Below, piece by piece: positions 9,097-18,927 of a stretch of 64,000 nt of DNA. The notes under the pieces were generated by a model. The model did not search any database. It was not told the DNA's origin and worked only from the letters and a program-made list of their open reading frames with translations. How positions within the stretch are numbered: position 1 is the first letter of the stretch; each line of letters begins with the position of its first letter. Made by a program: the position numbers and the translations under genes. This stretch comes from Alteribacter aurantiacus DSM 18675 (GTDB taxonomy: Bacteria; Bacillota; Bacilli; Bacillales; Salisediminibacteriaceae): positions 62,001-126,000 of the forward strand of contig NZ_KE386943.1 of NCBI RefSeq assembly GCF_000429705.1. Reading direction: 5' to 3'.

Positions 9097-12000
9097 TTAA
9101 TTTCCTTTACCGTTCTTTCCGTTCCCTTTACCAGGGTTCCCGGCGTGGTCCGGTTTCCCCTTTCCATTCGCATGATCCGGCTTTCCCGGTTGTCCTGCGT
9201 GTGGTGGTGGTCCTGGCTGGCCGGCATGCGGAGGTGCATTGCCGTTACCTGGTCCTCCCGGCTGTTCCTCGTCTTCTTCATCTGGAACGTCTCCACCAAC
9301 ACGAACAACAATCGCCGTGAGTGGATCGATCTTGATTTGCTCAGAAGTAAGCTCAAAACCTGTTGGATCGGAAACTTCAACAACACCCGCTTCATTTCCG
9401 TCTACAATGACGGTACCTTCGGTTATGTCCTCACCAATCGTAAGCGTACGTTCTTTATCGTCTGCATTCACAAACACATAGTACGTTCCTGTGTCGTCCG
9501 TGGACGCTGCTTTATATCCAATGACCAAGTCTTCTTCAGCAATCTCCGGCGCATCAATAAAGGATACCCGCTCATCAATATCCTCCATCGTTCCTAGACG
9601 GAACGCATCGGTAGAACGACGAAGCTCAATCAACCCGGTCGTATACTCCCGCGTAAGATTGTTGATCGGATACGCCTCTTCGTCCGTTGCCATCGTCCAG
9701 TCAAACTTGTTGATCATATCCGTTGAATCGTACGAATCGTGGATAAAGTACGGATACACAAACGGATTGCCATCTTTGTCAGTCATGTACGTAGACTTGT
9801 ATGGTGCCGTATCTGTCTCCGCCCTGAACTGCTTCGTACGGCCAAACTCTTGTCCTGCATGGAGGAAAGCCGTCCCTTGCGCAGTCAAAACCATCGTATT
9901 TCCTAAACGAATACGCTTATGGATTTCTTCTTGATGATACTCAGGATCTTTCTTAATCGACTGTGCAATCACATCGTGCAACGTCAAGTTATCATGCGCC
10001 TCAATATACGGCACAACGTCTCCGGGGTTCGTTGCAGTAAAATTATGAGGATTTGCAGTCAGGTTGTCGTAAATTTGCTGAATGCTACGTGCCCCACCGG
10101 TAATAAAACGCGGCTGTCCTTCGCTTCCAAAGCCTGACTTCAGCTCGTTTCGGAAGTCGTCAGAGAAAGAACCAACGCTCTCTGTATGCTGCATCCAATC
10201 TTGGTCTGCAGGCATTACATCACCACCGTTTTCATCCCCTACAAACGTTCTCCAACCTTCTCCGATCATGACGACATTCGGGTTGATTTCCTTTGCTTTA
10301 TCGTAAGCAATCTGAATACTTTCCGCATCATGATCACCCATCATGTCAAAACGGAAACCATCCACTTTAAACTCTTCCGTCCAGTACGTAATAGAGTCGA
10401 CTAAAATACGACGAGCCATTTCGTGCGTCGTACCAAGGCGACCGCCACCGAAACTTGTGCGCGGCGTACCATCCGCATCCATGAAATGATAATAATTCGG
10501 TACAAGATCTTCAAAAATCTTCACTTGTGCCGTGTGGTTGTAAACAACATCAAGAACTACACCCATGCCACGGTTATGAATTTCGTCGATCAAGTTCTTC
10601 AATTCTTTAATACGAAGTTCCGCATCCTCAGGGTTTTCAGAGTACATACCCGTTGGTGAGAAATAACTGTGTGGGTCGTAACCCCAGTTATAGTTGTTTC
10701 CGGTTGAAGACCACTCCAACTCTCTTTCCCCGTTAGCCAACTCGTCTCCCCAGAAGTAGCTCATCACAGGTAACAGTTGGACGTGAGTTACCCCAAGAGC
10801 TTCAATGTAGTCGAGACGCTCTACAAAGGCGGCAAACGTTCCAAACTGTGCTTCCAATTCCTCATCAATCGTTGGGTCAGAAGTAAAGTCGCGAACATGA
10901 ACTTCATAAATAATCGCGTCTTCTCGTTTCTCAAATCCATCAATGTCGGCAAACTCAAGATCCGGTCCGAGAGAAGATGGATCCACGATCGCAGCCTTCC
11001 CGATCACTTTGTCCTCATCCAAGTTCTCGTCAAAGTTGTTCCATGCGGCCATGGATTTCGCGTACGGATCAAGAGCAACTTTCGTCTCCCCATCACGCTC
11101 GATCGCATAATGGTAGTAAAAACCGGTGAGATCAGACTTCCCGGTGTTCCCTTTGTCGAGAGTCACTTCCCACACACCACGATCGCCATCGTTCATGTCA
11201 ATATCGTCAGCCACGACCTCATACTGGTCATCACGATCATACAGAATCACACTAACGTTATCTGCTATCGGTGACCACAGCTTAAGTGTAGCCGTGCCGT
11301 CCTCATGCAATGTCGCACCAAGCTCCCCGTCATACGCATACATTTCATCGATCAAGCGCCAGCCTGCTGCCGCCTGAATAGTACGATCGTTAAATGTAAC
11401 TGAAAACGGTGCCTGGTCAATGTCAAAATTACCGTGAATCAACACTTTTGTTTCGCTCTCAATTGTGACGCTGTCAAACGCAACGTCATTCCCGTCTTTA
11501 TCCACAATTGTTATCTCTTCCGCCAACGTTTCTTCATCTAGCCACAATGTTGACGTGAATGTGAGCTCAATCCGTTCATTACTTAATAGTTCTCCGGACA
11601 CAAGCCCCTCAAGTCGTTCAAAATAAGGATTCGTGTACACCGTCTCATCACCTTCTCGAATAAACAGCTGTTCGTTGTCTGCAAGTTGGTCAAAGCTCAT
11701 ATCTCCCCTCTGTTCACCAGTAGCTGGATTGAGCGTCAGAAAACCGATTTGCTGTGCGTTCTCAATCAAATCAATGTCAAGATAAGCGCCGTATTTTCCC
11801 ACTTGGTCGTTAGAAAATGGTGTAGCTCCATCCGGCCAACCATCAGATGGTTCAGCTACATCTCCCCACGTCCAAAGTCTCCACGGGTCATACTCCTGAT
11901 CCGTTCTTTCATAGTTGATACGAACCGTATCTTCCGGCAAGTCCACCGGCTCATAAAGCCAGACACGGTCCGTCCCTTCTTTAATCCAAACTTCATCCAT

Positions 12001-14826
12001 ATTAGGGGAAAGAATATTTAGATGCTTGTCGTCCCCATCTTTGTTTCCGTTTGTACGATCCACGACAAGGAAGCCAATCTTCTCCGCCCCTTCTTTTAGC
12101 TCAATGTCTACATACGCACCTGAGGAACTGGCTTGAGCCGCACTGAACTCCCCGCTACCTGCCACTTCAAAAGGTGTTGCTCCTGAAGGCCAATTGTCTG
12201 AAGGATTTGCTACATCATCCCACGTCCATAGTCCCCAGTTTTCATAATTATTGTCCGAGCGTTCGTAGTGAATTCTGAGCGTCTCACCTTCCACAGGGTC
12301 AACCGTCCCATCTACAACAAACGAACCCCCTTCTACTGTTAAAAGAACAGTACCTCCATCACTCATAGCAGGAATGTTAATCGTAACGAGACCATCCTCA
12401 TTTACATCGTATCCTGTTCCACTGTAGGCGTCCGTTACAATCGCCCCGAAGGAGTCTACTTCAAGAGTAACGCTCTGCTCTTCTTCTGACGTGTTAAATC
12501 CAACATACACTTCCTCATTATCGTAACTTCTTTCAAACAAAAGAAATTCTTCTTCATTAGAACCAGCTACCGTACTACGATCTCCTCGAGCAAAAATAGC
12601 CGAATGCTCTCCGCGGAAAGAAAGGAGCTTTTGATAATGCTCAAGAATGTCGTTCTCTTCTACTTCGTCCCACGCCATATCGTAGCGGTTGTCATAGAAA
12701 GGATAATTATCGTCACCGCTTAAACCAAGTTCTTCACCGTAGTAAATGACGGGCTGACCTTTAGCTGTAATCTGAAGGCCTGCGGCTACTTTCAGTTTTC
12801 CTTCATCACCACCGACCATTTCAAGAAACCCTTGCTCGTCATGGCTTCCGAGGAACTGGCCTAATGTAGCTGTGTTGTCCAATTGCTGATTACGGGCTTC
12901 AAGTCGGCTGCTCGCTTGCTCAAGATTCCCATTGGCAAAGTCTCTAGCCGTATACTTAAAATCAAAATCGAGGAGTGAATCCATCGTGCCAGTTCTAAGA
13001 TAGCCATAATCATTGTTTTGGCCGGCACCCCATGCTTCACCAATCATTTTAAACTCAGGCATTTCACGGGTAAGTTCGTTCTTAAACGCCATCCACGTTG
13101 TATCTTCCACGTGTTTGACCGTATCCACTCGGAAGTAATCGATTGTGTTCCCATTAGCTGTACGAGATTTTTCAATCCAATCGGTTTGCCATTCAATGAT
13201 TTGCTCACTTACTTCAGGATCTTCTGTAATGAAGTCCGGAAGTCCTGCAAGTTCACCTGTAACTTCATCAGTTCCAACATTCGGACCTTGACGAAGCATG
13301 TCACTAAAGATCGCACGCTCATTATCTGTTGGGTACCCTTCCGGTCGCTCGCTTTCAGGAAGGTCGCCATCCATTTCTTTTAACCCATAACCAGTATGGT
13401 TAAGAACCACGTCAACCATGATCTTCATTCCACGCTCAGCACTTTCGTCGATCAGTTCGTGGAAGTCTTCCATCGAACCGAAGTGTGGGTTGAGCTCCGT
13501 AAAGTCGCCTGCCCAATAACCGTGGTAGCCGAAGTAAGGCTGGTCTTCTGGACCTTCAGTCGTATTAAAGCGAACGTCATACTTTATGTTCTCTACAATC
13601 GGGCTAATCCAAATCGTGTTAATTCCTAATTCATCAAGGTAATCGAGCTGCTCGGTAATTCCTTTGAAGTCTCCACCTTGGTATGTTCCTCGCTTGTCCG
13701 TATCGTAATCCATTCCATATGGATCATTATTGCTTTTGTCACCGTCAAAGAATCGGTCAGTAAGCATGAAATAAATCAATGCTTCATCCCAATCAAAGTC
13801 GTCCTCACCAACGAACTGACGGGTTTTTACTTCAAGTTCCGCAGATCCTTGATGGCGGTTGCCATACTCGTCCACTGCAGTAATCGGAATCTCTTTGGTC
13901 CCAGCGGTTACGTCATGAGCAACCGAAAGTGTAATCTCATTTATTTTAAGATCAATGTTAAGACGTTCCGGTCCACCAAGAGAAGTCGTATCTGCATATA
14001 CCTCTCTAATGGACGCATCACTCTCAACATTTACTGAAAGAACAGCATTATCATTATAGTCAATCGCACCAGGCTCAACAGCACCTGAAATCTCAACGTT
14101 TGCTGAGAAGTTCCTCACCACTGACTTCCCATCCACCGTATTGTACGGATCGGACACTTCAGTTGTTTCACCGTCTTTTGTTACCAAATAAGTGTATTCG
14201 TGCTCCCCCTCTGGAAGGCTCTCATACGTGTAGACAAACCTCTCATTTTTCGATTCATAGTCGAGCTCATGGGTTCCTCCGAGAATACTGAGCTCCACTT
14301 TATCAATCGCGTCCATCTCATCATCTAAATAAAGAGCAGGATCCCGATAGAAAAACGTTGCTGTTCCGTCATCAACATCCGGACCAGAAACAGTCGGTAC
14401 AGTATGGAAATCTGTTTCTCCCTGCTTGATATGTACCTTGGTTACAGGGTCTTGTTGATTCACTCGGATCGACCGGTCCATTTCTTGCCCATTCGGTTCT
14501 CGGTCAGACCAATCGTCCTTTCTAACAATAAAGCCGATCTCTCTCGTGTTCGCTCCTACTTCAATAGAGGCAGTGGCTGTGTTTTCCCCAAACTCTGTAA
14601 AATCAATGTTGTCATCTTGCACCCCAGTATTCCAAACCCAAACATCCCAACCGTCAAATTTCCCATCTTCCCGCTCGTACGTAAGTTTCACTGTACGATT
14701 CTCATAACTGTTCGTAACTCCTTCATCTGCACTCACTTGCCCCGCCGGTACGAAAAACGGCAGCATGCTAATCAGCATCACCCAAACCATAAACAACGAC
14801 GAATAACGTTTCGTTTTCCTTCTCAT
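9097..14826 (-). CDS. Secreted bifunctional alpha-amylase/pullulanase (amylopullulanase)
   Basis: A ~1909-aa secreted enzyme with two GH13 catalytic domains. Order: signal peptide (RRKTKR, hydrophobic run, cleavage near QVSA-DEG); CBM41-type domain (~25-110); first GH13, alpha-amylase type, with DVVLNH ~472, FRVDTVKH ~565 carrying the nucleophile Asp, GEAW ~595 and SHDEQG ~665; two further CBM41-type domains (~845-930 and ~965-1060); CBM48-like module (~1160-1240); second GH13, pullulanase type, with YEVHVRDFT ~1304, DVVYNH ~1424, FRFDMMGDHD ~1494, GEGW ~1520 and EAHDNLT ~1610; and a Pro/Gly/His tail. It should cleave alpha-1,4 and alpha-1,6 bonds of starch or pullulan outside the cell. The ATG at 14826 has AAAGGGG 9 nt upstream and starts a normal signal peptide; upstream in-frame ATGs at 14835 and 14895 do not. 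From memory, alkaline amylopullulanases of alkaliphilic Bacillus have this size and order. Confidence 0.93.
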   Translation of the reverse strand: MRRKTKRYSSLFMVWVMLISMLPFFVPAGQVSADEGVTNSYENRTVKLTYEREDGKFDGWDVWVWNTGVQDDNIDFTEFGENTATASIEVGANTREIGFIVRKDDWSDREPNGQEMDRSIRVNQQDPVTKVHIKQGETDFHTVPTVSGPDVDDGTATFFYRDPALYLDDEMDAIDKVELSILGGTHELDYESKNERFVYTYESLPEGEHEYTYLVTKDGETTEVSDPYNTVDGKSVVRNFSANVEISGAVEPGAIDYNDNAVLSVNVESDASIREVYADTTSLGGPERLNIDLKINEITLSVAHDVTAGTKEIPITAVDEYGNRHQGSAELEVKTRQFVGEDDFDWDEALIYFMLTDRFFDGDKSNNDPYGMDYDTDKRGTYQGGDFKGITEQLDYLDELGINTIWISPIVENIKYDVRFNTTEGPEDQPYFGYHGYWAGDFTELNPHFGSMEDFHELIDESAERGMKIMVDVVLNHTGYGLKEMDGDLPESERPEGYPTDNERAIFSDMLRQGPNVGTDEVTGELAGLPDFITEDPEVSEQIIEWQTDWIEKSRTANGNTIDYFRVDTVKHVEDTTWMAFKNELTREMPEFKMIGEAWGAGQNNDYGYLRTGTMDSLLDFDFKYTARDFANGNLEQASSRLEARNQQLDNTATLGQFLGSHDEQGFLEMVGGDEGKLKVAAGLQITAKGQPVIYYGEELGLSGDDNYPFYDNRYDMAWDEVEENDILEHYQKLLSFRGEHSAIFARGDRSTVAGSNEEEFLLFERSYDNEEVYVGFNTSEEEQSVTLEVDSFGAIVTDAYSGTGYDVNEDGLVTINIPAMSDGGTVLLTVEGGSFVVDGTVDPVEGETLRIHYERSDNNYENWGLWTWDDVANPSDNWPSGATPFEVAGSGEFSAAQASSSGAYVDIELKEGAEKIGFLVVDRTNGNKDGDDKHLNILSPNMDEVWIKEGTDRVWLYEPVDLPEDTVRINYERTDQEYDPWRLWTWGDVAEPSDGWPDGATPFSNDQVGKYGAYLDIDLIENAQQIGFLTLNPATGEQRGDMSFDQLADNEQLFIREGDETVYTNPYFERLEGLVSGELLSNERIELTFTSTLWLDEETLAEEITIVDKDGNDVAFDSVTIESETKVLIHGNFDIDQAPFSVTFNDRTIQAAAGWRLIDEMYAYDGELGATLHEDGTATLKLWSPIADNVSVILYDRDDQYEVVADDIDMNDGDRGVWEVTLDKGNTGKSDLTGFYYHYAIERDGETKVALDPYAKSMAAWNNFDENLDEDKVIGKAAIVDPSSLGPDLEFADIDGFEKREDAIIYEVHVRDFTSDPTIDEELEAQFGTFAAFVERLDYIEALGVTHVQLLPVMSYFWGDELANGERELEWSSTGNNYNWGYDPHSYFSPTGMYSENPEDAELRIKELKNLIDEIHNRGMGVVLDVVYNHTAQVKIFEDLVPNYYHFMDADGTPRTSFGGGRLGTTHEMARRILVDSITYWTEEFKVDGFRFDMMGDHDAESIQIAYDKAKEINPNVVMIGEGWRTFVGDENGGDVMPADQDWMQHTESVGSFSDDFRNELKSGFGSEGQPRFITGGARSIQQIYDNLTANPHNFTATNPGDVVPYIEAHDNLTLHDVIAQSIKKDPEYHQEEIHKRIRLGNTMVLTAQGTAFLHAGQEFGRTKQFRAETDTAPYKSTYMTDKDGNPFVYPYFIHDSYDSTDMINKFDWTMATDEEAYPINNLTREYTTGLIELRRSTDAFRLGTMEDIDERVSFIDAPEIAEEDLVIGYKAASTDDTGTYYVFVNADDKERTLTIGEDITEGTVIVDGNEAGVVEVSDPTGFELTSEQIKIDPLTAIVVRVGGDVPDEEDEEQPGGPGNGNAPPHAGQPGPPPHAGQPGKPDHANGKGKPDHAGNPGKGNGKNGKGN

Positions 14827-14899
14827 CCCTTTCATCCCCTTTAAATAATAATCAAAAAAGACTACTACCAAACCCTCCTTTTTCCATCCATGCATTTAG

Positions 14900-14915
14900 T
14901 GAAAGCGTTTGCACA
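14900..14915. promoter_or_regulatory. LacI/CcpA-type operator 1 of the amylase-pullulanase gene
   Basis: TGAAAGCGTTTGCACA matches a cre-like or MalR-like motif with an ACGTTTGC core variant and lies in the leader, ~75 nt upstream of the chosen start codon. Confidence 0.6.
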
Positions 14916-14961
14916 AAAGCTCAAAAATAATGTTTGTCCAGAAACAACCTCTTAATATTTC

Positions 14962-14977
14962 TGTGCAAACGTTTTCA
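14962..14977. promoter_or_regulatory. LacI/CcpA-type operator 2 of the amylase-pullulanase gene
   Basis: Read on the gene strand, TGAAAACGTTTGCACA differs from operator 1 by a single base. It lies immediately downstream of the -10 box, so a bound repressor would cover the transcription start. Confidence 0.65.
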
Positions 14978-14982
14978 TCTTT

Positions 14983-14988
14983 ATTATA
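14983..14988 (-). promoter_or_regulatory. -10 box of the amylase-pullulanase promoter
   Basis: TATAAT on the minus strand, ~155 nt upstream of the start codon. No good -35 hexamer is seen, as expected for a promoter that may need an activator. Confidence 0.55.
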
Positions 14989-15100
14989 CAATTGAGTATT
15001 TTCAAAATAAATAGGTTCATAGATACATAAGGCTACACACCAACAACTCCCTTCATGAGTAAATTTACCCACTAAGTCTTGTCAGTTCCATTGTCATATA

Positions 15101-15150
15101 AAAGGTGCCAGGCACTCTGTGAAATTTTGATCACAGGGCCTGGCACCTTT
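15101..15150. repeat. Family A palindrome, copy A2
   Basis: AAAGGTGCCAGGCACTCTGT at 15101-15120 pairs with an arm ending at 15150. It lies 11 nt beyond the stop codon of the BenE-like gene. Confidence 0.85.
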
Positions 15151-15160
15151 CATTACAACG

Positions 15161-16417
15161 TTAAGCTGCTTCTTTCACTTCATTCTCTGCTCGTTCCTTA
15201 AATTGATTTCCTTCCACAATTAGAGAAACGAGAATTCCTCCGATAATCGCCCAAAATGGTGAGCTAATACCGAAAAATTCGACTCCTGACATAGCAATAA
15301 TCAATGCGAAGAAGGCTCCGACTTGGAACTTTTTCTGTGAAAAAGCACTTTGCAACGAACTTAATAAAACACCAATGATTGCAAGTCCAGCTACAGTTCC
15401 AATAAGAACACCTGGCATGGCGGTCACAAATGGTACGAGCAACCCGGCAAAGATGGCAAACGCCATAAAGGTAAATCCATTTACAACAACCGCAGTATAC
15501 CGACCTTCTTTGACACCTGCTTCTTTAGACGCACAAATTGCTGTCATCGGCCCTGCTACGTTAGCATTATGGCCGCCGAAGAAAGCTGTAATGATACCTC
15601 CTAAACCACTAAAAATCGTCATGGCGTTAACAGGCGGCTTGTACTTCTGCGCCATTAGAACCCCAGTTGCTTGGGCATTCTCAGCACCAACAACCAATAA
15701 GGCTAACGGAATTGCAATGGAGACGATCGCCTCTAGGCTGAATCCAGGCACCATCAGTTGAGGGACTGTAAATTGCGTCTCAATCCCTTGCATTTGGAAT
15801 TCGCCAAGAACAATGGCGAGAATGACCGCGACAGTAAATGCCATAATGATCGGCGGAATTTTATCCGTAATTTTTGATGAAACCAAATACAAGAGAATGG
15901 CGGATCCGGCAATGAGCGGGGCTTGTTCGATGCCCAAAATCATGTCGGTTCCAAAACGAATCAGTGCACCAACGATCATCGCCATTACAATTGGGGCCGG
16001 AATCCAATACATCACTTTCCCGATCCAACCGGTCACTCCAAGAATAAGAACGATCAGACCGGCCACGATATATGCTCCCATGGCTTCAGCTAGGGTAAAT
16101 TGCGTTAAAGCTCCTGCAATTAAAACAGCACCTGGAATCGACCAACCACCTGATATTGGTTGACGATAACGAAGAGCCATATATAAACCTAAAAGTCCTG
16201 CAAAGAAATAAATCGCAAAGATCCAAGAAATTGTCTGCGCTTCCGTAAGACCGCCATCGGATGCGCCTCCAATAATAATGAGTGCCGGTCCTGTACAGCC
16301 AAAGATTGTTGCCAAGAGACCAGCACTAATGGTTTTCGCATTTAAATACTTTTTGGATTCTCTTAAGCTGTCCATCATGTTGTACGTATCCAATGTCTTT
16401 TCCACTTCCTTTTCCAT
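15161..16417 (-). CDS. BenE-family transporter
   Basis: A 418-aa integral membrane protein with ~12 hydrophobic segments. The N-terminal TISAGLLATIFGCTGPALII and the later pattern GGHNANVAGPMTAI are typical of the benzoate:H+ symporter (BenE) family, related to nucleobase-cation permeases. The substrate cannot be read from the sequence. The gene upstream in the same direction encodes an ornithine-cyclodeaminase-family enzyme, so an amino- or imino-acid-derived substrate is possible. The ATG at 16417 has no recognisable ribosome site, because repeat A3 ends 5 nt before it. Translation may depend on coupling or on an internal start. Confidence 0.8.
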   Translation of the reverse strand: MEKEVEKTLDTYNMMDSLRESKKYLNAKTISAGLLATIFGCTGPALIIIGGASDGGLTEAQTISWIFAIYFFAGLLGLYMALRYRQPISGGWSIPGAVLIAGALTQFTLAEAMGAYIVAGLIVLILGVTGWIGKVMYWIPAPIVMAMIVGALIRFGTDMILGIEQAPLIAGSAILLYLVSSKITDKIPPIIMAFTVAVILAIVLGEFQMQGIETQFTVPQLMVPGFSLEAIVSIAIPLALLVVGAENAQATGVLMAQKYKPPVNAMTIFSGLGGIITAFFGGHNANVAGPMTAICASKEAGVKEGRYTAVVVNGFTFMAFAIFAGLLVPFVTAMPGVLIGTVAGLAIIGVLLSSLQSAFSQKKFQVGAFFALIIAMSGVEFFGISSPFWAIIGGILVSLIVEGNQFKERAENEVKEAA

Positions 16418-16421
16418 TACT

Positions 16422-16465
16422 GGTGCCAGGCACTGTGTGTATGTATGAACACAGTGCCTGGCACC
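16422..16465. repeat. Family A palindrome, copy A3
   Basis: GGTGCCAGGCACTGTGT at 16422-16438 pairs with 16449-16465. It fills the gap between the stop of the upstream gene (16472) and the ATG at 16417, where a ribosome binding site would be expected. Confidence 0.85.
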
Positions 16466-16471
16466 GAAGAA

Positions 16472-17410
16472 TTATTTCTCTAGCTTTTTATAGATGAGAA
16501 TCGCAGTGACAAGATCATAGATTGCCATTCCAACTGACTTAAAGACAGTGAACGCTTCTTTTTCCGAAGCGAAGCGCTCCCCACCTTTGATAAGATCTTC
16601 CAATGTGAAGATGTGCTCGTCTTTTAAGCCATTTTCTTTGGCACTAATCATATCTCCGCATTCTTTTAGGGCAGTCAATGTATCCACATAAGCATGTTCC
16701 GCTCGATCAAACACATAGTCAGGAATTTCTTGCATAAACGGACGAAAAGATCCACAGCCGACGATGTGTTTCCCAGCAAGTTCTTCCTCACTCAATTCCG
16801 GTAGTACAGACGTTTTACTACTGGTGGCTGTGACGATAATATCAGATTGCTTCATGAGATCTTCCGTTTCCGCAAATGTTACCTCAAGCTCTGGGAAGTG
16901 CTTGTTTACTTTTTCAATATAGCGATCTACATTCTCTCGTTTACGGCTGTACACGTACACTTTTTTAATCGGACGCACAGCACAAGCCGCTTGCAGATGA
17001 CTGAAACCTTGAACCCCTGTACCGATAATGCCTACTGTGGAAGAATCCTCTCGTGACAGATACTTCATGCTGATGCCTCCAAGTGCACCGGTTCGAAGGG
17101 CGGTTATGCCTTGAGCATCCATCAGTGCAACCGGCTCCATCGTTTCCCGTTTACTCAAAAGCATCAGGGCATTAATCGTGTCTTTTCCAAGGTTCGGGTT
17201 ATTTGGTGCTACGCCAACAAGTTTTGTACCATAGTAACCTTCAAAGAATGAGGGCATTAACAAGATCGTGTTGTCTCCATCTTCTTCGTGCATGCGTTCT
17301 GGGACATGTACACTTTCTTGATCCCCGTTTATATAAAAGTCTTCAATGGCTTTAATTACATCACTCATAGAAATAAGTTCGTTGATTTTTTCGTTCGTTA
17401 ACTGATGCAT
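16472..17410 (-). CDS. Ornithine cyclodeaminase / mu-crystallin family protein
   Basis: A ~312-aa protein with an NAD(P)-binding GIIGTGVQGFSHL near residue 130 and the family segments GVAPNNP and MDAQGITALRTGA before it. Members are NAD(P)-dependent enzymes such as ornithine cyclodeaminase, alanine dehydrogenase or imine reductases for cyclic imino acids. The exact substrate cannot be decided here. The ATG at 17410 is chosen because GAGGAGG lies 9 nt upstream; the longer frame to 17470 lacks a ribosome site. It is probably co-transcribed with the BenE-like transporter, separated by repeat A3. Confidence 0.85.
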   Translation of the reverse strand: MHQLTNEKINELISMSDVIKAIEDFYINGDQESVHVPERMHEEDGDNTILLMPSFFEGYYGTKLVGVAPNNPNLGKDTINALMLLSKRETMEPVALMDAQGITALRTGALGGISMKYLSREDSSTVGIIGTGVQGFSHLQAACAVRPIKKVYVYSRKRENVDRYIEKVNKHFPELEVTFAETEDLMKQSDIIVTATSSKTSVLPELSEEELAGKHIVGCGSFRPFMQEIPDYVFDRAEHAYVDTLTALKECGDMISAKENGLKDEHIFTLEDLIKGGERFASEKEAFTVFKSVGMAIYDLVTAILIYKKLEK

Positions 17411-17715
17411 TCGTTGCGTCCTCCTCGTTGTCTTTAGAAAGGCGTTGAGTTCGATCTTTAACTTTTTCAATGCTTTCGTCTTTGCTTCTGGTTCATGATT
17501 TTAACACGATGAAAGAATATGTAAAGGCTGGCCGACATGGCTTAAACCCTCTAAAACCGCTTATTTTTTATCGTTTTATCAAGCATTTAATCCTATACGA
17601 GAGAATGTGCTTGCTATCTATAGGAAGACAAAGGTCATCTCCAATCACAACGTTAAAGATGGCTTAATTATAGAATAGTGAGAAAAATGAAGAATTTTAA
17701 TTTCTTCAAAAAAAA

Positions 17716-17757
17716 GTGCCAGACCCTGTGTGAAATGGTCCACACAGGGTCTGGCAC
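17716..17757. repeat. Family A palindrome, copy A4
   Basis: A variant arm GTGCCAGACCCTGTGTG at 17716-17732 pairs perfectly with 17741-17757. The internal change (AGGCACT to AGACCCT) is compensated on the other arm, so the hairpin is conserved. It lies 8 nt beyond the VanZ-like stop codon. Confidence 0.85.
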
Positions 17758-17765
17758 CTAGTCGG

Positions 17766-18563
17766 TTACTTCCGGTCCCACCAGCTTGAAGTTGTCACTT
17801 TCATTAAGGCCACTGTTGTACCGATGAACCCTCCTACAGAGTCGAGAATGACGTCCTCCACAATACCGGACCGCGACGGAATGAAGGTTTGTCGGTATTC
17901 ATCCAACGCCGCGTAGGCAACAACGACCGTCATAGCAATCACAAATGATACAACAGTCCGTTTGTTAAATCGGTATGCCAACAAAAACACAAAAAATCCG
18001 AGTAATCCGAATAGGGTCAAGTGCGCAGCTTTTCGAATGAGAAAAGTAAGTAAACCATCAACACCCAGGCGCTCCAATGAAATTTCCGACCCGGCATATG
18101 TAAAGTGGACTCTGTCCAACACAGCTACAATCGTATTAAAAGAACCATGGCTTCTAACTAGCTCAATGATAGCGTCACTTTTTAAGAGTGCGAGTCCAGC
18201 TAGAGCGAACATAAATAAGATCCCTGTATAAATAAAGGCTTTCATCGCTTTTTTTAATCGTGAGTCTGATGAGCGGAACAATCTGAAAAACACGGCTGCA
18301 ATGACCAGTGCAACAGCAACAATTCCAGCCAGCGCCACATTCGGTCTATTTTTAGCCACTGAAATGCCTCGCTCAACGATGCGATCAACCCGATCCATCA
18401 CCATTGCTACGTTCTCTTTCACAAAGTTTCTATCCGTCACACGATCAAGAACCGGACTGAGATCTTGTTGATCCGATGACTGAGAAGAAGCAATAAAGAT
18501 GACACTCATAACGATAAGAATGGGAATGATATTAAGAAGAAAGACAGTTATTGTTTTTTTCAT
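17766..18563 (-). CDS. VanZ-like family membrane protein
   Basis: A 265-aa protein with an N-terminal membrane segment, a second pair near 80-130 and a C-terminal set. The C-terminal half carries the VanZ-like hallmark: RKAAHLTLFGLLGFF, then a membrane span, then ALDEYRQTFIPSRSG and VEDVILDSVGG. VanZ of the Tn1546 vancomycin element gives low-level teicoplanin resistance, but most chromosomal homologues have no known role. The ribosome site AAAGGAG lies 6 nt before the ATG. It is probably monocistronic. Confidence 0.85.
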   Translation of the reverse strand: MKKTITVFLLNIIPILIVMSVIFIASSQSSDQQDLSPVLDRVTDRNFVKENVAMVMDRVDRIVERGISVAKNRPNVALAGIVAVALVIAAVFFRLFRSSDSRLKKAMKAFIYTGILFMFALAGLALLKSDAIIELVRSHGSFNTIVAVLDRVHFTYAGSEISLERLGVDGLLTFLIRKAAHLTLFGLLGFFVFLLAYRFNKRTVVSFVIAMTVVVAYAALDEYRQTFIPSRSGIVEDVILDSVGGFIGTTVALMKVTTSSWWDRK

Positions 18564-18927
18564 AGATGCTCCTTTAATTCACTTGATGTCTATATATAAC
18601 GATATTAGAAGGGGAATAGTTTCAATGAATTTTAACAAAGCATCACAGGTGTATTACAACCCAGAAAAAGCAGACTTATGTCAAACCAGATGGTTGTACC
18701 TATACAAGGAACATTATACTCACATTGCAAGCTCTATCCTCTGACCTACTTTAACGCAGCTCATATAAGTCAGAGTATGTGTTTTTCTTATCGACTGAAT
18801 ATTCGACCTCTTTCGCTGAAGTTATGGGTAATAATAAACACATAGCGAAGGAAAAGGGATAACAGGTCCACTAGGTGGCGCTCTCCAAATACTCCCTTCG
18901 TGCGGTTAAAAAAGAGGAGGACTGAAG
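18564..18927. other. Intergenic region with one weak small ORF
   Basis: Holds a 39-codon ORF at 18625-18744 (plus strand) with a modest AAGGGG upstream; its product resembles nothing I recognise. The rest shows no gene, repeat or clear promoter. Confidence 0.4.

Noticed and set aside
9145..9597. Long plus-strand ORFs opposite the amylase-pullulanase gene
   Set aside because: They mirror a strongly supported enzyme gene and show no motif, ribosome site or sensible composition. The same applies to antisense frames over the GH94, GH3, GH32 and ppc genes.
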